NCBI RefSeq assembly: GCF_000826645.1
Contig: NZ_JXJP01000013.1
Location: 62,001-126,000 of the forward strand
Direction of reading: 5' to 3'
DNA: 64,000 nt
Source: Psychroserpens mesophilus
GTDB lineage: Bacteria; Bacteroidota; Bacteroidia; Flavobacteriales; Flavobacteriaceae
Positions 9,081 through 14,767 of this stretch are shown one piece after another. The position numbers and the translations under genes were made by a program. Below the pieces are notes generated by a model. That model had not been told where the DNA came from, made no database searches, and saw only the letters and a program-made list of their open reading frames with translations. Numbering within the stretch: the stretch's first letter is position 1; the number at the start of each line of letters is the position of its first letter.

Positions 9081-9191
9081 CTAAAAAAAATTAACAAGAA
9101 TATTTACGGTAATGATTACAACAGCACTAACAATTAAGCCTGTTATAAATATTTTGTTGGTTAGACTTGTTTTGTGTTTCATCGTATCCAT
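9081..9191 (-). CDS. Candidate 36-residue single-span membrane peptide
   Basis: An ATG-to-TAG frame encodes a basic N-terminus (MDTMKHKTSLTNK) and then one hydrophobic span (IFITGLIVSAVVIITVNIL) ending VNFF. The span length and the positive-inside start fit a small membrane peptide. A dedicated terminator hairpin at 9017-9052 follows it on the same strand. Upstream on the same strand is box C at 9365-9380, so it may belong to the response-regulator-controlled set. No Shine-Dalgarno is evident, which is common in Bacteroidota. Homology could not be checked. Confidence 0.45.
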   Translation of the reverse strand: MDTMKHKTSLTNKIFITGLIVSAVVIITVNILVNFF

Positions 9192-9224
9192 TATATTTCG
9201 ATTTAAATTGATTTTTTTTTAAAT

Positions 9225-9327
9225 AAAGCCCTGGGATAAAGATTATCCCAGAACTTTACACCCTATAACTAATTATCTTGTTAATTAAGAGTAATTAGTT
9301 GCTATTCATAATCCCTATATAAATAAC
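9225..9327 (-). ncRNA. Candidate small RNA or mRNA leader, unit C
   Basis: On the minus strand, box C is followed by TTG, 20 bases and GAGTTTTA (rc of 9334-9341), the same promoter spacing as in units A and B. The predicted transcript would hold a hairpin at 9267-9300 (AACTAATTA / TAATTAGTT) and a strong hairpin at 9231-9251 (CTGGGATAA / TTATCCCAG) followed by a weak T-rich stretch. It may end there as a small RNA, or read on as the leader of the 36-aa peptide gene. Transcript ends are estimated. Confidence 0.35.
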
Positions 9328-9364
9328 ATAGTGTAAAACTCGGTAATAAAACCACACAGCGCAA

Positions 9365-9380
9365 TACGTAGAACTACGTA
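9365..9380. promoter_or_regulatory. Box C, 7-2-7 palindrome TACGTAGTTCTACGTA
   Basis: Two inverted heptamers TACGTAG / CTACGTA are separated by two bases. The copy is identical to boxes A and B and is directly followed, on the minus strand, by the TTG of a Bacteroidota-type promoter. NarL-type regulators are known to bind inverted heptamers with this 7-2-7 layout and TAC at the outer ends. Confidence 0.65.
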
Positions 9381-9449
9381 CAAGCCCAAATTTTATTTTT
9401 AAATACCTGAAAAACAACCTGTTATTAAATGTTAAAATTTTAAAGAGCA

Positions 9450-9520
9450 TAAAAAAAGCTCTGAATTGTAAAAACTCAGAGCTTTAATCCTTTATTTCAA
9501 AAGGAAAATTGATTAATAGC
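9450..9520 (-). ncRNA. Candidate small RNA, unit B
   Basis: After box B come TTG (rc of 9553-9555), a 20-base spacer and GAAGTTTG (rc of 9525-9532), a -7 element with one mismatch to TAnnTTTG. The transcript of about 70 nt would contain a small hairpin at 9488-9505 (TCCTTT / AAAGGA) and end at a hairpin at 9455-9485 (AAAGCTCTGA / TCAGAGCTTT) with a run of T on the minus strand. Alternatively, the conserved stretch ATTAATAGC / GCTATTAAT (9512-9541) is itself an RNA hairpin and transcription starts earlier. Confidence 0.45.
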
Positions 9521-9555
9521 AATACAAACTTCGCTATTAATTCAATGCAGCACAA

Positions 9556-9571
9556 TACGTAGAACTACGTA
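9556..9571. promoter_or_regulatory. Box B, 7-2-7 palindrome TACGTAGTTCTACGTA
   Basis: Identical in all 16 bases to boxes A and C and in the same position relative to the following TTG and the GAAGTTTG element of unit B. The three boxes differ in the sequence around them, so their identity points to a selected protein-binding site. Confidence 0.65.
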
Positions 9572-9588
9572 TATTTCGATTTTTTACA

Positions 9589-9657
9589 TAAAAAAACCTT
9601 GAATCAATGACAATTCAAGGCTTTTATTCAATAATTCCCCCTAAAGAATTAATAGCT
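9589..9657 (-). ncRNA. Candidate small RNA, unit A
   Basis: Box A is followed on the minus strand by TTG (rc of 9689-9691), 20 bases and GAAGTTTG (rc of 9661-9668), as in unit B. The predicted transcript of about 70 nt ends at a hairpin at 9597-9620 (CCTTGAAT / ATTCAAGG) followed by seven T. The GAATTAAT-GC / GCTATTAATTC inverted repeat at 9646-9679 is shared with unit B. A ten-codon frame MAKFVELLIL overlaps the conserved block; it might be a leader peptide, but in unit B the ATG is ATA. Confidence 0.45.
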
Positions 9658-9691
9658 CCACAAACTTCGCCATTAATTCTGTATCAAACAA

Positions 9692-9707
9692 TACGTAGAA
9701 CTACGTA
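9692..9707. promoter_or_regulatory. Box A, 7-2-7 palindrome overlapping the regulator stop codon
   Basis: TACGTAGTTCTACGTA; its first heptamer includes the TAG stop of the response-regulator gene. Units A, B and C follow on the same strand, so the regulator gene is itself just upstream of its probable target promoters. Confidence 0.65.
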
Positions 9708-10342
9708 TATTTTGATAAATATGCTTCTTGTTCTTTGGCATAAATTGCAATGCTATTTGCATTAGAAGATAATTCCAATTTTGCCCGAATATGACTTTTA
9801 TGTTTTTCAACCGTTCGGTTAGAGCAACCTATAATCGCACCTATTTCTTTGGCTGTTTTGTTTTTAGCAGTAAGCTGTAACACTCGCAACTCCGTCTCTG
9901 TCAACAATTTTAATTCGTCTGGTAGTTGCTTTATTTCCAAGTATTCAATGAGTTCTGGACTGAAATACGATTTTTCTTCTAAAACATTAGCGATACAATG
10001 TTCTACTTCTTCAATGGCAAATTCTTTTAATATATAACCGTAAATCCCTAATGACTTGGCTTCATTGTAAATCTCTTCGCTTTTTTCAAAAGTGATAATG
10101 ATGATTTTAGTAATTAAGCTTGCTTCTTTACATTTTTGAGCCACCTGTAAACCTGTAAGATATGGCATTTGAATATCTAAAATAGCAATCTCTGGCTTAT
10201 GTGCATTGATGAGAGTAAAGGCTTCTTTTCCGTTTTTTGCACTGGCAATCACATTATATTCTTTTTCAAGAAGGAAATCTTTAAGACCTTTGAGAATTAA
10301 CGGATGGTCATCTGCAATGATTATAGATGTAGGCATTGGCAA
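9701..10342 (-). CDS. NarL/LuxR-family response regulator
   Basis: The 213-residue protein has a receiver domain with the acidic pair DDH (residues 11-13), phospho-acceptor Asp56 in ILDIQMP and Lys106 in YILKEF. A LuxR/NarL-type helix-turn-helix follows at about residues 147-205 (LTETELRVLQLTAKNKTAKEI, SNRTVEKHKSHI). No histidine kinase lies beside it, so its partner kinase is elsewhere. Its stop codon is inside the first of three identical palindromes that match the binding architecture of this family, so I infer that it controls the small transcripts downstream. A second start, two codons later, is also possible. Confidence 0.9.
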   Translation of the reverse strand: MPMPTSIIIADDHPLILKGLKDFLLEKEYNVIASAKNGKEAFTLINAHKPEIAILDIQMPYLTGLQVAQKCKEASLITKIIIITFEKSEEIYNEAKSLGIYGYILKEFAIEEVEHCIANVLEEKSYFSPELIEYLEIKQLPDELKLLTETELRVLQLTAKNKTAKEIGAIIGCSNRTVEKHKSHIRAKLELSSNANSIAIYAKEQEAYLSKYT

Positions 10343-10378
10343 TTAGTATGAGGGATTTTTATAAAGATAAATAAAATC

Positions 10379-10819
10379 TTATAATTTTAGATACAAATAT
10401 TTTTTTTCATAATCGATTACAGCTTTGCCTTTTTTAAGTACATCAGCTCCAATAATACCGTCAACAGGTTTAGAATCATGGTTGACTAAGGCTGTATTTA
10501 CATGTGACAAATTAAAAAGGATAAGCGCAACTTTATCTTTTTTCCACTTGCCAATCTTTAATTTGTTACGCTTGGAAATTTGAGTCAGCATATCTGTAGC
10601 TCCTGCTCCAGCCGCTTTAATATCACTTTCTTTTGCCTTGAGCTTAAAGGTATCTATGGCTTCAAAACCAACACATGAACTTGAGGCTCCAGTGTCTAAA
10701 ATGAACAAACCTTTTTGTCCGTTAATTTTTGCAATTATTTCAAAATGGTTGGTCTTTGTTAAGTGCAATTTTATTTTAGTATATCCTTTATTTAAAAGGA
10801 ATTCCTGCAAGCTTTCCAT
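10379..10819 (-). CDS. Retropepsin-like aspartic protease family protein
   Basis: The 146-residue single-domain protein carries the aspartyl protease motif LFILDTGASSSCV with catalytic Asp42. A second hydrophobic-Gly motif, VDGIIGADVLKKG, lies near the C-terminus, followed by VIDYEKKYLYL. One DTGA motif in one small domain means it would work as a homodimer, as retropepsins do. There is no signal peptide or membrane segment, so it is probably cytoplasmic. It sits 36 bases upstream of the response regulator in the same direction and might share its transcript. Substrate unknown. Confidence 0.8.
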   Translation of the reverse strand: MESLQEFLLNKGYTKIKLHLTKTNHFEIIAKINGQKGLFILDTGASSSCVGFEAIDTFKLKAKESDIKAAGAGATDMLTQISKRNKLKIGKWKKDKVALILFNLSHVNTALVNHDSKPVDGIIGADVLKKGKAVIDYEKKYLYLKL

Positions 10820-10858
10820 ATCAATTACTTTTTTACAAATATAGTCTTATAAAACATT

Positions 10859-10866
10859 TATTTTTG
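10859..10866 (+). promoter_or_regulatory. -7 element just upstream of tatD
   Basis: TATTTTTG matches TAnnTTTG exactly and ends four bases before the tatD ATG, the same spacing seen at the polyprenyl synthetase gene. This predicts a transcript starting at or near the start codon. No convincing -33 TTG is visible. Confidence 0.35.
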
Positions 10867-10870
10867 CATC

Positions 10871-11638
10871 ATGATAATTACAGATACACATACGCACTTA
10901 TACAGTGATGCTTTTAAAGATGATAGAAATGAGATGATTCAACGTGCTTTAGATGCCAACGTATCCCGTTTTTTTATTCCTGCAATAGATTCAACGCATA
11001 CCGAAGCCATGTTTCAACTAGAGGCAGATTATCCAAACCTCATGTTTTTAATGATGGGTTTACATCCAACCTCTGTAAAAGCCAATTATCAAGACGAATT
11101 AAAACACGTTGAAGAGATGCTTGCCAAACGTAAATTTTATGCTGTTGGCGAAATCGGTATTGATTTGTATTGGGAAACCTCAACTTTAGAAATTCAGAAG
11201 AAAGCATTCAAACATCAGATACAATTGGCAAAACGTTATAAATTACCTATTGTGATTCATTGCAGAGAGGCTTTTAATGATATTTTTGAGGTATTAGAAA
11301 CAGAAAAAGACGATGAGCTCTTCGGAATTTTTCACTGCTTTACTGGCACTTTAGAACAAGCGCATCAAGCCATGTCGTATAATATGAAATTAGGCATTGG
11401 TGGTGTGGCAACTTTCAAAAACGGAAAAATAGATCAGTTTTTAAATCAGATTGATCTGAAGCATATTGTTTTAGAAACCGATTCGCCTTATCTCGCGCCA
11501 AAACCATACAGAGGAAAACGCAATGAAAGTTCATATATCACAAAGGTTTTAGAAAAATTGTCTGAAATCTATGGCGTTTCCGAAGAAAAAATTGCCGAAA
11601 TTACAACTCAGAACTCAAAAGAACTATTTAGCATTTAA
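10871..11638 (+). CDS. tatD: TatD-family metal-dependent hydrolase (DNase)
   Basis: The 255-residue TIM-barrel amidohydrolase has the metal ligands of the TatD family: DTHTHLYSD at residues 4-12, GEIGIDLYW with the conserved Glu, IVIHCREAF, GIFHCFTG and the late LETDSPYLAP motif. Family members are Mg-dependent 3'-5' DNases or exonucleases linked to DNA repair and DNA turnover. Length fits. The asparaginase gene begins three bases after the stop, so the two are co-transcribed. Confidence 0.93.
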   Translation: MIITDTHTHLYSDAFKDDRNEMIQRALDANVSRFFIPAIDSTHTEAMFQLEADYPNLMFLMMGLHPTSVKANYQDELKHVEEMLAKRKFYAVGEIGIDLYWETSTLEIQKKAFKHQIQLAKRYKLPIVIHCREAFNDIFEVLETEKDDELFGIFHCFTGTLEQAHQAMSYNMKLGIGGVATFKNGKIDQFLNQIDLKHIVLETDSPYLAPKPYRGKRNESSYITKVLEKLSEIYGVSEEKIAEITTQNSKELFSI

Positions 11639-11640
11639 TC

Positions 11641-12672
11641 ATGTCGCAGTCACAACCTAATATTTTATTAATATATACTGGAGGAACCATTGGTATGATT
11701 AAAGATCCTGATACTGGAGCTTTAAAAGCGTTTGATTTTGAAAACTTACTCGATCGTATTCCAGAATTAAAATTATTAGATTGTGATATCAATACCATTT
11801 CTTTTGACGATCCTATTGATTCTAGCAATATGCATCCAGATTACTGGGTTCAGATTGCCGAAATCATTGAAAAAGCGTACCACAACTTTGATGGTTTTGT
11901 CGTTTTACACGGAAGTGACACGATGAGCTATTCGGCTTCTGCTTTAAGTTTTATGTTTGAAAATTTAGCGAAACCTATCATTTTTACAGGATCGCAATTG
12001 CCTATTGGTGATTTGAGAACAGATGCTAAAGAAAATTTAATCACTTCCATTCAAATGGCATCGCTTCAGAAAAACGGAAGGCCTGTAATTCGCGAAGTCG
12101 GACTCTATTTTGAATACAAACTGTACAGAGGTAACCGTACCACCAAGATTAATGCTGAACATTTTGAAGCTTTCGAATCATTAAATTATCCGCATTTAGC
12201 AGAATCTGGTGTACATCTGAACGTTTCAGAGGATGTTTTATTCAAACCAAATACTAGAAAAAAATTAGTCGTACATAAAATCTTTAACACCAATATTGCG
12301 CTCATAAAGTTATTTCCTGGTATTTCTGAACCCATTTTAGCAAGCATACTAAACACCTCTGACCTTAAAGGTGTGATTTTAGAAACTTATGGCGCTGGAA
12401 ATACCACAACAAGATCATGGTTTATAGATCTTCTGAAACAAACCATCAAAAAAGGAATTCCAATAATAAATGTGACACAATGTTCTGGAGGCAGTGTGAT
12501 GATGGGACAATACGAAACCAGTTCTCAGCTCAAACAAATAGGCTTAGTCTCTGGAAAAGACATCACTACAGAAGCTGCTCTAACCAAATTGATGTTTATG
12601 TTGGGAGAAGATATTTCAATAAAAACATTTAAAACCATTTTTGAAACATCTCTACGTGGCGAAATGAGTTAA
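11641..12672 (+). CDS. ansA: Type I (cytoplasmic) L-asparaginase
   Basis: The 343-residue protein contains both catalytic threonine motifs: LLIYTGGTIGMI near the N-terminus and FVVLHGSDTMSYSAS with the HGSDT signature. GAGNTTTRSW and VTQCSGGSV occur in the C-terminal domain. It converts asparagine to aspartate and ammonia. There is no signal peptide, which fits the cytoplasmic type I form. It is the second gene after tatD, and the next feature is the tRNA-Ser gene 65 bases downstream. Confidence 0.92.
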   Translation: MSQSQPNILLIYTGGTIGMIKDPDTGALKAFDFENLLDRIPELKLLDCDINTISFDDPIDSSNMHPDYWVQIAEIIEKAYHNFDGFVVLHGSDTMSYSASALSFMFENLAKPIIFTGSQLPIGDLRTDAKENLITSIQMASLQKNGRPVIREVGLYFEYKLYRGNRTTKINAEHFEAFESLNYPHLAESGVHLNVSEDVLFKPNTRKKLVVHKIFNTNIALIKLFPGISEPILASILNTSDLKGVILETYGAGNTTTRSWFIDLLKQTIKKGIPIINVTQCSGGSVMMGQYETSSQLKQIGLVSGKDITTEAALTKLMFMLGEDISIKTFKTIFETSLRGEMS

Positions 12673-12737
12673 AAAAAGTAAACTCAAATTTTAAGCATTC
12701 AGAAATTTTACTGTTCTTTGCGCTCACATAATTAAAG

Positions 12738-12825
12738 AGAGAGGTGGCCGAGTGGTCGAAGGCGCACGCCTGGAAAGTGTGTAAACGCCAAAAGCGTTTC
12801 GAGGGTTCGAATCCCTTCCTCTCTG
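12738..12825 (+). tRNA. tRNA-Ser (anticodon GGA)
   Basis: The acceptor stem AGAGAGG pairs with CCTCTCT. The D-arm (TGGCCGAGTGGTCGAAGGC), an anticodon loop with GGA in CGCCTGGAAAG, a long class II variable arm (AAACGCCAAAAGCGTTT) and the T-loop GGGTTCGAATCCC follow. The discriminator is G and CCA is not encoded. The 3' 14 bases are part of a 15-bp direct repeat found again at 32217-32231, so the gene is the insertion target of the mobile element and remains intact at the left junction. Confidence 0.95.
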
Positions 12826-12826
12826 C
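12812..12826 (+). repeat. attL, 15-bp direct repeat of the tRNA-Ser 3' end
   Basis: TCCCTTCCTCTCTGC is identical to 32217-32231 and in the same orientation. It comprises the end of the T-stem, the acceptor 3' strand and one base beyond the tRNA. Tyrosine recombinases of integrative elements commonly use the 3' end of tRNA genes as the core crossover site. Confidence 0.85.
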
Positions 12827-12828
12827 TG

Positions 12829-12877
12829 ATATAAAACCCTATAAATTGATTTTCAATTATTTAGGGTTTTATATTTT
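12829..12877 (+). terminator. Long hairpin after tRNA-Ser, inside the element
   Basis: ATATAAAACCCTA pairs with TAGGGTTTTATAT, with an inner TTGA/TCAA extension, and T's follow. It replaces the native tRNA terminator, which was displaced to 32239-32270 by the insertion. It is also palindromic enough to act on the minus strand. Confidence 0.65.
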
Positions 12878-12881
12878 AAGG

Positions 12882-12903
12882 TTTAGTCCACATTTAGCCC
12901 ACA
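12882..12903 (+). repeat. Tandem 11-bp repeat, candidate integrase arm site (left)
   Basis: TTTAGTCCACA followed directly by TTTAGCCCACA. The same pair (with T for C) occurs at 32057-32078 in the same orientation, so each end of the element has one set. Two tandem copies near each att core fit arm-type binding sites for the N-terminal domain of a tyrosine integrase. Confidence 0.55.
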
Positions 12904-12923
12904 TTAAGTTGGTTTGTTTAAAA

Positions 12924-13889
12924 TTACCCACCCCAGAAGGTAAAAGGATCTGACCATTCATCACCTCCTCCTCCTTCAAAATAAATGTCTTCATAGGAAT
13001 CTTGTTCAGAATAAAAATCATAATTATCATCGTCATATTCTTGTGCCAAAACTTTAATTTTCATCAAATTTAGTTCAAGAGCAAAATAATAATTCTTATT
13101 GCATATTATTTTACTATCCAAGAAAATGCGAGGATCCACTGAAAAATGGGTAAGATTTATAATATAATAAATTAAGTCATCAGGATTTGATTGTAAAATA
13201 TCTATTATTGTTTTTCCTCTATGATTTCCGAAATTCAAAATTTGATTTAATCTATACACTAATAATTTATCCGCATAAAATTCTTCTTTAGTAATAATAC
13301 CTTTTTTAATTTTTTCTTTTAAATCTTCATCTTTCAAACCATAACTTTTATGTCCAAAAGAACTTCTAAGCTGAACTAGTTTATTGTAAAACACATTGTC
13401 ATGTTCTGAAGAGAAATCAGAAGAATTTACTTTAAGTTCACTAATTATAAAATTTAATAATTGTGTATCCGATTCATATTTATAAGGGTAGAAAGATTCA
13501 AAAAATAATTCAATTGAATATAAATCTTTTAAATACTCTTGATCAAAATCATAATTAGGTAATGGAAATAACAAGCTAATTGCAATCCATTTATTATCAT
13601 TTACTTCCATATTTCGAGACATTATACGGACAGGAATGTTACTGGCTAATGGTACTTCTTTTTCTAAAAGATTAAGAATATCCCTATTATAGTATTCTAA
13701 TGCCTTATTATAATCTTTAAGATTAAAGTAACAATCCGCAATGTTTATAGAAATTTCTTTTGATGGACTAAGTTTGTTTAATTTAAAAAGACATTTAAGA
13801 CATTTATCATACTTTTTGTTTTCATAGAATTGCCTCCATGCTTTTGTGAGAGTTGGTACATGATTTGAATTTAAAGAATATTCACTCAT
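12924..13889 (-). CDS. TPR protein with ExoX-C-like segment, element cargo
   Basis: The 321-residue protein has TPR-like helices at about residues 12-75 (SINIADCYFNLKDYNKALEYY). Near 218-252 the stretch LNFGNHRGKTIIDILQ, then YYIINL, resembles the small domain found at the C-terminus of ExoX-type exonucleases (the fGkykGk-tieei pattern). No nuclease domain accompanies it. The C-terminus is very acidic and ends in an odd Gly/Trp tail, GGGGDEWSDPFTFWGG. It is the last gene before the left end of the element and lies downstream of the hsd operon on the same strand. Function unknown; it may be cargo or a defence accessory. Confidence 0.65.
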   Translation of the reverse strand: MSEYSLNSNHVPTLTKAWRQFYENKKYDKCLKCLFKLNKLSPSKEISINIADCYFNLKDYNKALEYYNRDILNLLEKEVPLASNIPVRIMSRNMEVNDNKWIAISLLFPLPNYDFDQEYLKDLYSIELFFESFYPYKYESDTQLLNFIISELKVNSSDFSSEHDNVFYNKLVQLRSSFGHKSYGLKDEDLKEKIKKGIITKEEFYADKLLVYRLNQILNFGNHRGKTIIDILQSNPDDLIYYIINLTHFSVDPRIFLDSKIICNKNYYFALELNLMKIKVLAQEYDDDNYDFYSEQDSYEDIYFEGGGGDEWSDPFTFWGG

Positions 13890-13902
13890 AATTTTTACTT
13901 TT

Positions 13903-14067
13903 CTATGACAACACAGCTTTCTCGCTAATTAAATCTATAATCATTACAATCTTAATTACATCTACGTCATTATTAAACACACCTGTTATCCCTTGATTAT
14001 TTAAATCTGTGAATGGTGTTTCAAACAGGATCTTTCTATCAAGTTTTTGATAGTTAATATTTCCATT
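13903..14067 (-). pseudogene. C-terminal remnant of a lost gene
   Basis: This frame is open for about 53 codons but has no convincing start. It reads like a real protein end: NINYQKLDRKILFETPF, then TDLNNQGITGVF and IDLISEKAVLS, followed by TAG. It overlaps the last bases of the metallopeptidase gene in another frame. The composition is globular, with a regular Leu/Ile pattern, unlike a random reading. I take it as the tail of a gene deleted or replaced when the cargo was exchanged. I cannot name its family. Only its 3' end remains, so it should not be expressed as such. Confidence 0.4.
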
Positions 14068-14767
14068 CTAAATGCTTAAAAGGCAATCTATTTAACTCAT
14101 CTCTGTAAAACCTCCATTTAGGCATAAACTCATTCATATACCCAACAAATATTTCATTATGACTTCTTTCTAATAAATGTACTAACTCATGAATAACGAT
14201 AAACTCAATACATTCTAACGGTTTTTTTGCTAACTCTAAATTGAGCCATATTCGTTTTGCTTTTGTATTGCAAGTACCCCATTTAGTTTTCATCTTTTTA
14301 ACGCCGAACTCATTCGATTTAACACCAATTACTTTTTCCCATTTCGATATTAGTTTTGGTGCAATTTTTTTTAATTCATTGCGATACCACTCTTCTATAA
14401 GTTCAGCTCGTTTTGTTTCTGAAGTATTTGGTCTGATATATAATACAATGGCATTATGTTTTAAAACAACCTGTGGAGGTTGATTACGTTCTATTACTTC
14501 TAATAAATATCGTTTACCCAAAAAGTAGTGACTTTCTTTTGTTAAGTATTCACGTGGCGTTTCTCTTGCTTGATTTTCAAAAATGTTTTGTTGCTTTTTA
14601 ATCCACTTTAATTTATTTAATGCAAAGACACGAATTGTATCTAAATCCATTCGCTTTGGAGCAGAAATACGAACAGCACCATGTGGAGGGTAAACACTTA
14701 AATGGATATTTTCTATATCCTTTTGTTCTACTTCAATTTTAATATTTCCTAATTCAATTTGATCCAT
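14054..14767 (-). CDS. YgjP-type zinc metallopeptidase (M48/SprT-like, DUF45)
   Basis: The 237-residue protein has the zinc motif IVIHELVHLLERSHNEIF (HExxH plus a third His eight residues on). The conserved KMKTKWGTCNTKAKRIWLN stretch before it is typical of the YgjP/WlaX family. These cytoplasmic proteins are frequently encoded inside type I restriction operons; their role there is not established. Its ATG shares one base with the hsdR stop (TAATG), so it is translationally coupled to hsdR and is the last gene of the cargo operon. Confidence 0.88.
   Translation of the reverse strand: MDQIELGNIKIEVEQKDIENIHLSVYPPHGAVRISAPKRMDLDTIRVFALNKLKWIKKQQNIFENQARETPREYLTKESHYFLGKRYLLEVIERNQPPQVVLKHNAIVLYIRPNTSETKRAELIEEWYRNELKKIAPKLISKWEKVIGVKSNEFGVKKMKTKWGTCNTKAKRIWLNLELAKKPLECIEFIVIHELVHLLERSHNEIFVGYMNEFMPKWRFYRDELNRLPFKHLEWKY

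Noticed and set aside
12744-12953. 69-codon open frame starting MAEWSKAHAWKV on the plus strand
   Set aside because: It is the tRNA-Ser gene and its downstream hairpin read as protein; no coding signal beyond that.
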